A program made the position numbers and the translations under genes. DNA of 64,000 bases from Nematostella vectensis (Eukaryota > Cnidaria > Anthozoa > Actiniaria > Edwardsiidae), in assembly GCF_932526225.1 (NCBI RefSeq), contig NC_064040.1, positions 11,074,856 to 11,138,855 on the forward strand. Direction: 5' to 3'. Positions 1-11,103 of this stretch are shown one piece after another. Position 1 is the stretch's first letter. Each line of letters starts with the position of its first letter. The notes under the pieces were generated by a model. That model did not search any database and was not told where the DNA came from. It worked only from the letters and a program-made list of their open reading frames with translations.

Positions 1-238
1 AGAGAGAATAGCACTTCTCGGGGTCTAAGCCCTCTGGGCCCTTTTGCTCCAGCAAAGGGTCGAACTTGCGCCATACTTCCTCTAGCCACGCTTTCGCCGG
101 TACGAGCGGCTTAATCAGCTTGTGCTTGACATCCTCGGGGATGTCCTCGTCCAGGATCTTCTGGACCAGCCCTGTCAGTACGGCGGGCGCCTCTTTGTCA
201 GGCATGCTATTGAGAATCTCCTCTATGTAAGCGTCCAT
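1..238 (-). CDS. Unidentified ORF, 3' part beyond window edge
   Basis: A leftward frame starts at an ATG on the complement of 236-238 and stays open for 79 codons to the window edge, so the C-terminal part is missing. The visible protein begins MDAYIEEILNSMPDKEAP and is acidic and lysine-rich, with runs that would form amphipathic helices (for example around VLTGLVQKILDEDIPEDV) and a tryptophan pair near residues 59-63. I do not recognise the family. Codon use is GC-rich, unlike the AT-rich animal genes to the right, and the frame sits about 150 bp downstream of a second leftward ORF (392-730) across a 62-bp tandem repeat. The shared direction and composition suggest both belong to one mobile or integrated element whose bulk lies left of the window; that is inference. 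Confidence 0.5.
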   Translation of the reverse strand, partial: MDAYIEEILNSMPDKEAPAVLTGLVQKILDEDIPEDVKHKLIKPLVPAKAWLEEVWRKFDPLLEQKGPEGLDPEKCYSL

Positions 239-239
239 G

Positions 240-408
240 TTTGGGTATGCCTTGTGCCACCCAGTCTCTAATTGCCCGTATCACAGCCGGCGGGGCGAGT
301 GTTTGGGTATGCCTTGTGCCACCCAGCCTCTAATTGCCCGTATCGCAACCGGCGGGGCGGGTGTTTGGGTACGCCTTGTGCCACCCAGTCTCTAATTGCC
401 CGTATCGC
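240..408. repeat. 62-bp tandem repeat, about 2.7 copies
   Basis: The unit beginning TTTGGGTATGCCTTGTGCC occurs three times with a 62-bp spacing and only a few substitutions. It lies between the two leftward ORFs. Each unit carries, on the complement, the last codons and TAG stop found at the end of the cysteine-rich ORF (ATACGGGCAATTAG), so the array looks like a local amplification of that gene's 3' end. Confidence 0.85.
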
Positions 409-730
409 GGGCTGCGATATCAGACAGGACGAGTGCGAACCGTTCCCGAGCGCGCCTCTCGGTGCCGCGCATCCTCTGCCCTACACGATTCGCTCCGCAG
501 GGGCTGCACAACCGCGTCTCCGACTGCGCCCCTATGCCGCAGATCCTGCACGGCACGGGGAGGGGGCTGCCCTTACGGAGCCTTTGGATGTGCATCTTGC
601 AGTAGGTGTCCATGCACCTCTGGCCGCACGTGTTTGCATGGCCGACCTTTAGCCACCCGCAGTAATCTTTTCCGCACTTCATTCTTCGAACGCTCGGTAT
701 ACTACAGGACAGACGGGGGTCTAATTGCAA
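392..730 (-). CDS. Cysteine-rich small protein, unidentified
   Basis: A 112-residue leftward ORF. Cysteines occur in spaced pairs that look like zinc-binding knuckles: CGKDYC near residues 19-24, CGQRC...YC near 35-44, CRIC near 61-64 and CSPC near 76-79. The C-terminal third is arginine-rich (RVGQRMRGTERRARERF). This suggests a small zinc-dependent nucleic-acid-binding protein, but I cannot assign a family. The ATG at 728-730 is the first in frame. The stop at 392-394 falls inside the first unit of the 62-bp repeat. A 30-bp palindrome lies about 50 bp upstream. GC content is far above that of the flanking animal DNA, which fits foreign or mobile-element origin. Whether it is transcribed cannot be told from the sequence. 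Confidence 0.5.
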   Translation of the reverse strand: MQLDPRLSCSIPSVRRMKCGKDYCGWLKVGHANTCGQRCMDTYCKMHIQRLRKGSPLPVPCRICGIGAQSETRLCSPCGANRVGQRMRGTERRARERFALVLSDIAARDTGN

Positions 731-776
731 GGTTTCCGCATGTTACCGCGCGAAGCCGCGCTGGGGGCATACCGCC

Positions 777-806
777 GCCGGAACGGCAAGCGCTTGCCGT
801 TCCGGC
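777..806. repeat. Perfect 30-bp palindrome
   Basis: GCCGGAACGGCAAGC at 777-791 is followed directly by its exact reverse complement at 792-806, with no loop. It lies upstream of the cysteine-rich leftward ORF in the GC-rich block. It could be a dimeric protein-binding site or a resolution/terminator element of the mobile DNA; the function is unknown. Confidence 0.85.
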
Positions 807-900
807 AGGCTGGGGGGCGCGGCGGGGCGTGGTGCTGGTCCCTCTCGTTTCTATGCGCGCGCGCATACATGTGGCCTCAGTCCCGCCACCCTGCGGAGTG

Positions 901-1110
901 TCGATAGACAGCGGGTTGATGATTGCTAATTATTTATCTACGCGATCCCCGCCCGCTGCTGTCGATAGACAGCGGATTGATGATTGCTAATTGTTTATCT
1001 ACGCGAAGTGTGTTTTGCGTAGATTGACTTTTAGTAAAAGTTTATCTACGCGAAGTGTGTTTTGCGTAGATTAACTTTTAGTAAAAGTTTATCTACGCGA
1101 AGCGTTTCTA
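901..1110. repeat. Clustered direct repeats at element edge
   Basis: A ~45-bp unit starting TCGATAGACAGCG occurs near 900 and 960. A second ~50-bp unit (AGTGTGTTTTGCGTAGATT...) occurs near 1,006 and 1,055. The phrase TTTATCTACGCGA occurs four times, and each AAGTGTGTTTTGCGTAGA segment can pair with the preceding TCTACGC. The GC-rich block ends here, so these are plausibly subterminal repeats of the element that carries the two leftward ORFs. Confidence 0.7.
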
Positions 1111-1129
1111 TGAACGGCCAAAGTCCCCC

Positions 1130-1325
1130 GCAGGCTTCATTCATACTGTGCCGAGCATTTGCTTTAGCTTTTCAAGCTAAAACATCTCTTGGCTTTTCTT
1201 AATAATCGTGGAAGTGTTTCAAAGCCAGAAACTTGTTATTTAGGCTAAAAATCGAGAAAATGGGAGACAGCCGTGCAGCTAGTTTTTTTCCCTCCTTTAC
1301 CGGAAGCCGTGCAAGTAGACACAGC
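1130..1325 (+). repeat. Dispersed repeat, copy 1 (related to 59.6-60.1 kb)
   Basis: Positions 1204-1322 match the reverse complement of 59661-59778 almost base for base (shared phrases GTGGAAGTGTTTCAAAG and AGCCGTGCAGCTAG). The preceding part (TTCATTCATACTGTGCCGAGC) resembles direct-orientation copies starting near 59,790 and 60,012. No coding capacity is visible, so this is a short non-autonomous repeat family. Confidence 0.8.
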
Positions 1326-2136
1326 GTGCATCGCCACAGCGTGTATTAAACCTATTGCTTTAGCCCAAGATGCAACAACATTCTGATAAAGTCGTAGATG
1401 CCCAAGAAATGGTATGTGTCTTATATAATATTTTTAGTTAGCGGTAATGCTTTCAGTTGCCCAATATATCTGTATCAGGAAGTAGAGAGTTTGAAGCTAA
1501 GAATATTTTTTATCAATCAATGTTAAGATTCTAATCTCAAGGGGTACCAAATTCATAGTTCTTACCTGTCAATCAGCCACATGCAATAAACAATTACTCA
1601 ATGACTGCCATGCTGTCTCACAAAATAGTCAAAGAAATGTTTTAGTTGTTTAAAGAAGAAGGCAAAATAACTTGCAGTGATTCCAGTACGAGGGAAAGTA
1701 GAAGAGACAGACAAGTCACTGTTAATTCGACAAAGACCAATGGGGTCTGTCAGAGAATAAAAGTTAATATACTAAGAAAAGAAGGAGAGAATCTAATTGA
1801 ATTTTATACCCCCAAAATAGCTGACCTTTTAAAACACTTTTTCATGTACCAAATTCACATGGTGCAACTGGGTATTATCGTAGTTTGAATATGAATGCTC
1901 TACTGATATATCATTTTACTTCATTTTACTTTGGGGAAACTCTCCAAAAAAGATGATTTAGGTATTTGTTCTTTCTTTGAGGGTATAGAATCATACCGAC
2001 TGCTTCCCTTAGGGGATTTAAGAGATTCTTTTGTTTCCACTATCGATTAGGGAATCTCATAATTATGCTGGTCTCAAACGCCTAAAACTTATTTTATAGT
2101 AAACCACAATTCAATCCAGCACTTAATATCCTTGCT

Positions 2137-2304
2137 GGCCCGTAGCCAGAGGGTTCGGACTGGAGACCCCCCCACTTGAATGAAAGGTCCGCTATAATTA
2201 AGAAAAATTAAGTACCACTACGAGCTAGGGCGAGCTACCCAAGAGAAAAATGGTCTGCTTAATGGGTTAACAAACTCCCCCGCTCAAAATCCTGGCTACG
2301 GGCC
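2137..2304. mobile_element. Short inverted-repeat element (MITE-like)
   Basis: GGCCCGTAGCCAG at 2137-2149 is the exact reverse complement of CTGGCTACGGGCC at 2292-2304. The ~168-bp interior has no ORF. Its text (AAGTACCACTACGAGCT) resembles 53,760-53,785 (GAGTACCACTGTGAGCT), and the same terminal motif bounds a 58-bp inverted repeat at 57,855-57,912, so this is a family with at least three traces in the window. Confidence 0.65.
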
Positions 2305-5150
2305 TTCCCTGCTTTATATTGTTTGTAACTATCTCAAAGGGTTAAAAATTGATTTGACCATGCCCATATGCTATCTCTTAGGGGTAAAAATTGATGATGA
2401 CCACACCAAAATGCTAACCATTAGTGTTAAAATTTATTTTATCAATTATCACCCCAGTTTGTTTACTATGTGAGTTTTTTGGCCCAAAAAACGAAACTAG
2501 GATCTCAAAAAACAAAGATTGTCATATTCAAAAAAATCCTTGATTTTAAAGATACATGTATCTCACAAACAAGGGGGTCTCCTAAGGAGATTTTCCTTCC
2601 CTAACAAAACGTTTAAAATTTAACAAATTTAAATTTACCATACTCTCTTGAATTTCTACCCTCTGGGTTCCAGAGGCTGAATATCCACTTTCCCCAGCAT
2701 GCTAGGGTGCGGGGGTTCTGATTTTCAGGCGCTTACCCAGGATTAGCTGGGAAGGGGTGCGCAGTTGTAGGTCTCATTAGCCTCCTCCATCCGCAGGCGT
2801 CTCTGAACGTTAGAAACCGAGACTCGGGATTCCTGTGGACGACAATTCCTTTGTTAAGGGGGGGGGGGGGAGGGGACAATGCCAAAAGCAAAAAAAGAGT
2901 AGGAGCTCGTGACCCGCTCGACGCATCACCAAAGGAATCCCGAGCGCCTAAGTTTCTTTTCTGCTGCTTTCTGGGCAAAGCGATGCCTGCGGAGGAGGCT
3001 AAGGTCTCATGGAAAAAGCATAGTATTTGAAGTTTTTTTCATAAGAAATGACCCACTTTTTGCCTGTGTTCGCGCCTGAATTTGATGGAAATATCTCGTA
3101 AAAAATATATCATAGATTCGTGTTGATGATTGATTTATTCAGACTTCTAAATGTATATGGATGCATGTAATATTATTCGATATGATATGAAATTCCCCAA
3201 AAAGATGTTTTATTTTTGGTCAAGCTACCGGCAAACAAGGGAGAATGGAGCATTGGAGATTCTGTCGAAAGGGAACAAAACGAAAACGATGAAATGTGGA
3301 GGTACGAGTCATTTTTCTTTTTTGCCTGGTAGTATACTATTACTAAGTGATACTAGCGATTCATAAACCAGTTAAAAGTCATTCAAAATTTTTAGCTATA
3401 TAGGTATGAGACCTCGCTGGCCACAAAATAGAGAGACGTTCGAGGCTCTGGCACCAGGGTACTTGTTGTATATGACCTACGTCTGGCTACGCCCCCACCC
3501 CCCCACCCCCTTTAAAAAAAAATAAAACAGACAAACATTAAACAAAATATGAACAAATGGAGCAAAACGTCCAAAGGAGTGCAAGACTTTCCTGTGTAGC
3601 AGCAATGTAGAATACAGGTTTCTGCACGCATTTGTCATATTCCCCTCCCCCTCCCCCCCCTTCCCCCTTCCCCACCCCCAAAAGCCGTGCGAGATCTCTT
3701 ATCTTGCCTTTTTTCCGAGCCCTTGTTCATGTTCTATCTACGCATGTCAAGGAATTTTCTGCCATTTACCAAATACATCTCGGTTTTTTTTAAAGAGTAG
3801 TAACACATCTGCTATTCGCGAAATGACACATCTACTCTTCGCGAAATGGGAGTGTATCCTCACTAAATTACTGGCGCACGACACACTCCGACCCCCGAGC
3901 ATTTCTCATTAGCATCAGTGAACCACCACTTACTACGCGCTAACACCCCACTTATGAAGCTCTTTTAAGTACAATTATCAATGTACGCGTTGTTTGTTGG
4001 CAAGAAATGCAAACATCTGCCTGTGACCCTCATAGGGTTCGCCATTTCGCCTTTAGCGACCACGTTTCTGTTGTGGGAAACCGGGTCTACGTAATAAAAC
4101 TCGTAAAAGTATTCAATCTCTTTATTGTAGACTAGATATTTTCGAAAATAGCAGTCATGCTAGTAGCGTGAGATGTGGTTGGGGTCAAGTTTCTGTTTTT
4201 GCGCTACATGAATGTATAGAGTGTTAAAATGTTCACCCCTATTGACCAGTCGAGTGGAGGTGATTCCGGTATACGGTATAATAACTGAGTTACAGTTTAT
4301 ACACTCATTTGCTGTTGTTTTTTGATGACTTGTAGCTAAAGGGCTTTCAGGAGAACTGCTCTTTACTATAGGCCCAGGCAGGACTATTAATGCGCGGCGT
4401 TGGATTCACCCTAGGATCCACTTTCTTTTTTTGCGTTTATGTGTCATGAATATTTTATTAAAAACGTCAAATATGGCGCAAAAAATTTAACCATAGAGAA
4501 ATTTACCCTCAGGCTGAATATTTCATGTTTGTTCGTCGGAAGCCTCTGTTTTCTCTATGTTGACCTTGCAAGGGGATCTAATGTTTTCTAATACCAACAG
4601 TGCGTCTCGTGTCTGCACATCCAATTTGACGCATTCAGCTTCGCTTCAAGCTTGCGCCTAATCTTTAGATTTACATAAAAAAATTCTGTTTACATAACAA
4701 AGACCGGATAAATCACATTGGGTGAAAATGATTACTGTTTGCTTCTGGCTTTAGAAATCAAAGCATGCTGCGCCTCTTTCGACAGACAACTTTTCACAAT
4801 TATTCATCTCGTAATAAAAATGTTTGAGAAAACTAATCCAGCGCGCTGCTGGAGGGAAGCTATAATCGTGATAATCGAAAAATTTTATTCAGGTTATTGT
4901 GATCCGCGAGATAAGACCCCGCGTCGATGGTCTGTTTGTGGCATCTTCATAACTAATTGAATAATCAAAGCGAGACAAGCCAAATGATTTTTTTTCTTCG
5001 TCAATAACACCCACGACCCCTTCTTGTAGTGGTCCCCAAAGCGGGCGTCTAGCACTCGCGAACTGCTACGAAACTGATGCGCTTTCGGAAATTAGAGCCT
5101 CTTTATCTAAGCTGAGTGTCAACGGGCGTAGATGCCAGGTTTTAGGTACC
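2305..5150. other. Intergenic DNA upstream of NOVA
   Basis: No convincing gene. It contains AT-rich sequence, pyrimidine and G/C homopolymer stretches near 2,857, 3,490 and 3,640, a short partial repeat around CGCGAAATG near 3,820-3,847, and scattered short frames without recognisable protein similarity. Promoter or enhancer sequence of NOVA may lie here but cannot be recognised. Confidence 0.5.
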
Positions 5151-5159
5151 ATTCATTGG

Positions 5160-5165
5160 TATAAA
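5160..5165 (+). promoter_or_regulatory. Possible TATA box of NOVA
   Basis: TATAAA lies about 100 bp before the preferred NOVA start codon. If used, transcription would begin near 5,190, which excludes the in-frame ATG at 5165 and leaves 5246 or 5261 as the start. A single short motif, so weak. Confidence 0.3.
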
Positions 5166-5260
5166 TGTCGTCCGCTTTCGATCTCTTCCATTTCTTTCCC
5201 TTCAGTTGGTCGCCGGCGCGCAAAGCACCCCGGTACACTACCCACATGGCATTGTACAAC

Positions 5261-8200
5261 ATGGCGGACCAGTTTACTGCAGGTGTTGATGGAAGCTCCG
5301 ATTTAACCGATGGAGACTCGCGGAAAAGGCCCCTTGAAGCGTCACCGGACACAAGACAACCTTATAAAAGATCCAACTTCGGACGTAAGTATTTTTGGCA
5401 AGATTTTGTGCGGTTTTAGCGCGTTTGCTGCTCAGTTTTACAAACTATCGGTGACGGCATGTGACTTTTTTCGAACGCTACTTATCTTGACTCTCTGTTT
5501 AGTTCGTGTTGTATTGTGATTGGAGACTAAGATCATCAGGTATCGACTAAATGATAAACTAACTTTAGAAGGCGTTCCGGCAATTGATGTATTACCGAAC
5601 GGGAACTTTTATTTTCGACAAATTGGCCTGTTATGTTGGCATACAACCGAGTTCAAATATAAACAAGAAGTGTGTGATGTTGGCGGGCGAACTAATGCTT
5701 TCGCCACGACAGGGCTGACTTCGCAGGGCCGTGAATGTATCAGTGTATTAACTTTGTCGCACTTTTTTAGTCTCTGTTTCGAGATAAGAACTCAGTAAAA
5801 CGATACTGCCAACCCAGCTGTTCTTCGACTTACCACATAAAACACAATACATTACCCAATCCATTTTCTCTTTCTTTGCGCGTCAGTCATATCAATTATT
5901 TATTCGCTTCGGTTTCGTCGGCGTTTTGTGAAAAAATCCCCCCTGCTCTTTCCTAATTCCTTAGCTGTTCATGTTAAATTATTAGCCAAAAACATGTAAC
6001 TAACGCACTTCCGTTTTAGTTGAAATACTTGAAGTTAAAATAGTTTAGTGGGAATGTTGTGTGGTCAAGTAGCGGCGGTATTTAGGACAATTTATGCCAT
6101 GGTAATCCATTTCACAGCTTAAGAATGTTGACTAGGGCTTAACACTTAATCGATGGACTTTTTGGTATGAATTCATAACTATAAATTTGCTACAGCCTAT
6201 TTCTTGAGTCACCAAAGCATTTTTAAACGTTTTTAGATTTCACAGACAAAAGCTGTGTGTATAATTCATGTGGTGCAACAAAGTCTTTGCCTCTTAATGT
6301 GGATTCATGGCCTGATTAGGGGGGAAGAAATTAAAGATAGGTTTTGCTGTTGTTGAATTAATGAAGGGGCCATCTGTCTGTAGAATGTTGACTTATGAGC
6401 CAAACAAACAACTACAAGCATTGCCAAAGCATTCCCCTGGTGCAAAAAATTTCTACACAACTGGAATGTCTTGGCAAAGTGTCATGTTAACAACAGGTAC
6501 TTCCCATACTAAGCTACAGGTCTTGTTTTTACTAGCTTAAGGAAAACAATATTTTTGTTACGAGGCCACAAGTGGCAAGGAAGGAGCTCTGCTTTAGTAC
6601 TCGAAAACCATGAGACCTTTCTACACATGCCAAATTCATGGTGGGTAAATTTATGAGAACAGTATTTGCCTCACTTGACTCCCCCATTACCTGTTCTGTG
6701 CCACGGTTGATGGTCATTCAATTTGCAATTTCATTCTAAGGGGAAACAGAAGTGGTTCTGTGCTAAATGTAATTATTGTTGAGTTTTTATCACAGCTGAT
6801 GTGCTTTAGATATCTCAGTGCAAAAAAGTAGTAGTAAGCTGCCCATGTTTTCCCACAGTTTTGAAAATTACTAGGATCAATCACCAAATAAGCTTTGAAG
6901 TGATGGGGTAATCTGTTTGTTAAAATAGAAAAAAACTGGCTTCTTCCTTTTTCACTAAGCTCCTTTTTCATGCTTAGACAAGGTCTAGAAGGGCTCATCC
7001 TATTTTGCTGTCATAAAAACACTTGACAGATTTTCTTTTTCAGTTTTTCTAATACCATGACTTGGTTTCATCGCATGAGAAGTGATATCTTGAAATCTGT
7101 CAAACCTGTGACAATTGCTTCCAAGCAGAATTTTATCACAAAAGGTTATCAAGAGAAAGTTATTTGTTGTATAAGTATTAGTTGTAAGCCAAGAAACCTA
7201 TTTTTAATAATTTCCCTAACAAATCACCATGCTAAAGGGAATTTTACTGTGAGTATAGAAGGAGATGGGGTTATATGGAAGAAGAATATTTTACCAATTT
7301 AGTGATAAACAGAACATTTTTTGATTGCTGTCAGACCTTATTATCCTATTTGTTCCTGTCAAGAACTTCACACATGATGTATTTTAATAAAGTGTTGTAA
7401 GTGTTTTTTTTTTTAATTATGAACATTAGAAAATTAGAACATAATCTAAAGATCTGCTCTATGGACTAAGTACAGCCCTCTATTGGAATGTTTTTAGTCT
7501 TGTTTAAAGTTTTCTACTTTATAGTATTAATTATCAGGTCACTGTTGTATTTATTAATTAGAATTATGTATTTAAGTTTTCACATGCCTTGTGAATCCAC
7601 CAGATAGTTTTGACAAACAAGCTTTGATTTACTGATAGAACAATAGTTACTGTTATGTGACATAAAGGCTTATTGTCCAATTTTCAGCACTATCCTCTGC
7701 TGTGAAAATTTACTGCTGTTTTTTAGCCACTCACATCTCTTACACAGTTGCTTACACGCTTCAAACTTCAATATTCCTTATCCTTTTTGCTTTCGACAAA
7801 TATAGCGTAAATCCCCCTGAAGTATCCAACATTTCCAACCATGAGGCTCATGAACATATAATGCCTTTTTCATGTAAATGGTGACCTTTTGGAACTTGAA
7901 TCTGATTTCATTGGAGAGAAAAGAATGAAGTGCAGGGCTCAGATAAATGAGCGCAGACCCCACTGCTTAACCACACCGACCAACACCATCAGATCTGTAG
8001 TCAGTAATCACACTCTTCACCTCATTGCACCATGGACTACTGGCTCAGCATCTCACAACAGAGGCCACAAGCTCGTCCACATTTGCCAGGTTAAATATTT
8101 TCCTCATAAGTGTACTCCCCTTATGCTTTCTGTTTTATATTGAAATCTGTCACAGATTAATAGAGCACATCTATTCACACATGTTTCTGAAAAACATCCC

Positions 8201-11103
8201 TTACAAAGCAAATGATTTACAGAGAAACTTACTGCTGTGATAGAAGCAAATGTATTTAACATCATTTTTTGCATTCACCAGGGTATATTTCTTTACCATA
8301 CCCCAAATTTTTGTTGCCAGTGCTTGCTATATTGTTTTCCCTGCTTTCCATGCTGTCACAGTTTTAAAGTACACAGCTTAACATACATGTTAAAAATTTA
8401 CATATTTTCATTCTGATATTTGTTTTAACTGTGTATTGAAGAACCAGACATTTTAAAAATATTCTTTATTCCAATCATTAAATGGCAGTCTAATATATTC
8501 ATACTCAGAATTTCCTTGGACATTAATTATTAACATATTTTTTCATACAATTCTAGTGCTCATTATAACCAAAACTTTAACTGAAAAAAGATAGATAAAA
8601 AAAGTTTAAAGTAATTTCTTTCTAAAAACCTAATAGCTCAGATGAAACATGTTATACACTTTTTTTCAAAAGAAATAGTGTTTGCGCCATTTCTTTATTA
8701 CCAGTGCATTGGCTTTTCTGTGGTTGATTTGAAAATAAATTGGACTGTGGCTTGTTTGAGCTATTTGGCTTATTTGCTTGTACCAGCCAAATGTCTTTTC
8801 ACATTATTTGTCTTTGGTTAGCAAGCACAATTCATAGTAAGCTGATGGATCTGCAATAATTTAACACCATTCTAATTGCAGTCAATAAAGCTAGGCCTAT
8901 ATTCTTTTTCACACCCATTTCTTATCTGAGGGCTCATGGCTACTTAAATTTATTGGAAAGCAGGTGGAACAATTAATGTAAAGTGCGTTTATTAGATCTA
9001 ACCACTATCAGCATGACTGTAGAGTACCAACTCCTATAAAAAGGGCTTCTGGAATTACGCAGAAAAAAACTCAAAATGTTATGCAGGATTCTTTGCTAAA
9101 TTACGCGGAAAATCAATCATTACGCGCTAAATTATGTGGAATTTTGCAATACATTTTTCTTTAAAAATCAAAATGTTGCGTGATTCTTTACTGAATTGCG
9201 CGCTAAATTACACGAAATATCAACTGTTACGTCCTAAACTACATTATGTACCGAAGAAAAGCACGAAATAACTTGAAAAGGTTAATTTTTTTGCGCAAAA
9301 ATATCTTAGGCGAGTTTTCATTGGCTCCTAACCACCAGCTAATTAAAAAAGTTATTTTATCATTAGTCTTAGGCCTTCACGGTTTAGCAAAAAATGCCTA
9401 GTCATTTTATTGTTTTCGAAATTCAGTTGGAAATATCGCACTCTTACGAAGAATGTATCTCTTTTTTTACGAGAAATAGAGGTAAGAACCCTAAAAGAAC
9501 ACATCAGCTGTGTACTTAAATGTTTTGTCTTTCAAAGTTTAGCCAAATTACGCGGGGTTACACAGAAATTTGTGGATTACACGGAGAAAGCCAAATTACG
9601 CACTTTCGCACAAGCACGTAATTCCAGAAGCCCTGTATAAGTCCTTTTAATTTTCTTAATGATATCCATGAATTTTACAGGCAAAACCTTAAATGTCACA
9701 GTGGCTTTACATTTCTGTTTTTTTTTTGTTATGAAATTTCATCTGGCCATGATATAATAATATTCCAACAAACTTGAATTTAAAAGTCAAACTTAAACCT
9801 GAAGTTTTATGATCCTGTTTAAGTGTTTTTGATATAGTATTATGGTATTTACCTTTAAACTCTTTAATGTGTATCCTCAGGTTACCATACTTTAGCAAAG
9901 AATAGAGATATTTGAATTAAAAGCCAGTTTTATTCTCAGTCTGCTTTTGTAATGTCTTAAGCAAAATCACCATTCCCCATATTTGTTGCTTCTAGATATA
10001 CTATTCTGTCTAAAATGATCCTTTAATTTTTTTTAATTTTCTTTTATCTCTTAGCTGCCAAGAGCCCTATCTTGAAGATTCTAGTGCCTAATTATGCAGC
10101 TGGTTCAATTATTGGCAAGGGGGGACAGAATATCGCACAGGTGCAGCAGACAACAGGTGCACGTATCAAATTGTCACCTAACAACCAGTACTACCCAGGA
10201 ACCCAGGAGCGCATCGGGCTTATCATGGGCGAAGTGGAGAATATCGTACAAATGCTGGACTTTGTCATCGATAAAATCAGGCAGGAACCGCAGGGAATTA
10301 AGGCAAGCATGTCAATCTCGTTTGACCGTGAGCGTGCAAAGCAGATGAAGATCATAGTTCCGAATTCCACGGCTGGTATGATAATTGGGAAAGCAGGTTC
10401 TGCCATCAAGTCGATTAGTGAGCAAACAGGGGCACGAATACAGATTTCCCAAAAAGATGCTGAGAGTGTTGCGGGGGAACGCATAGTTTGCGTGGGGGGT
10501 AGTCAAGAGCAAGTGACAGCTGCATGCGTCATCATCACCTCAAAGGTACAGGAGGACCCTGAGCACGCCCTCAATAATAATATCATGTATTCGGGTCTGA
10601 CCACTAGCCGAGCTGGACACACCAATGGCCAGCTGGCTGGTTCAGCGTTTAGCTCAGGACTTCCTTTTAGTGCCTTATCAGGGCTAAGTGCACTGGGGCT
10701 GACTAACACAGCCACTGCGCAAAACACCACCACATCAGCCACAAATCATATCCTCGCCCAGGCTGCTCTGATGGGCGGAAGCAACCTGAACAACCCTATG
10801 GCCCCACCCACCAGTACCGCCACCAGCTCCAGCATCCAGTCCAGTGCAACACTTGAAATAACGGTCCCTGACGAGCTGATCGGGGCGATCCTTGGTAAGG
10901 GTGGTAAGACCATCACAGAGTTCATGCAGTATAGCGGCGCTCGCATTCAGGTTTCACAGAAAGGAGAGTTTGTGCCTGGGACTAGCAATCGCAAGGTTGT
11001 TATCACTGGTGACGTTCCCGCTGCACAGCTAGCTCATTTTCTTGTCACTCAACGTATTCAGCAAGTTGAGGCTGAGAGGCTGCTGACACCACACCGGGCA
11101 TAA
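5261..11103 (+). CDS. NOVA: NOVA-type KH-domain RNA-binding splicing regulator
   Basis: Two coding exons: 5261-5384 (donor GTAAGT) and 10055-11103 (acceptor CTCTTAG), 390 codons. Exon 1 encodes DSRKRPLEASPDTR, matching the conserved N-terminal basic segment of vertebrate NOVA1/2. Exon 2 encodes three KH domains with GxxG loops: IIGKGG near residue 60, IIGKAG near 150 and ILGKGG near 322. A long Ala/Ser/Thr/Asn-rich linker (about residues 200-305) separates KH2 from KH3, as in NOVA. Known family members bind YCAY clusters in pre-mRNA in the nucleus and control alternative exons. I chose ATG 5261 because it has A at -3 and G at +4; ATG 5246 would add MALYN. All three KH domains lie on one exon. 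The intron is 4.67 kb. Family assignment is firm; one or more small alternative exons in the intron could have been missed. Confidence 0.92.
5385..10054 (+). other. NOVA intron 1
   Basis: 4.67 kb of AT-rich intron bounded by GTAAGT and TTAG. Apart from the inverted-repeat element at 9,040-9,635 I see no coding exon or RNA gene. Several open frames of 60-94 codons occur (for example 5,520-5,798) but show no family motifs. Confidence 0.7.
9040..9635. mobile_element. 596-bp inverted-repeat element with TATAA duplication
   Basis: AAAGGGCTTCTGGAATTACG begins at 9040 and its reverse complement, CGTAATTCCAGAAGCCCTG with one terminal difference, ends at 9635. Both ends are flanked by TATAA (9035-9039 and 9636-9640), as expected of a target-site duplication. 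The interior contains repeated AAATTACGCG-type phrases and no transposase, so this is a non-autonomous (MITE-like) element in NOVA intron 1. Confidence 0.8.

Noticed and set aside
396-990. Plus-strand ORFs in the GC-rich block (up to 218 residues)
   Set aside because: They are antisense to the cysteine-rich ORF and the repeats. Open frames are expected in GC-rich DNA, and the minus-strand frame has the better cysteine pattern.
5520-5798. 92-residue ORF in NOVA intron 1
   Set aside because: No recognisable motif, and it lies inside a well-supported intron; splice sites could not be placed to join it to NOVA in frame.
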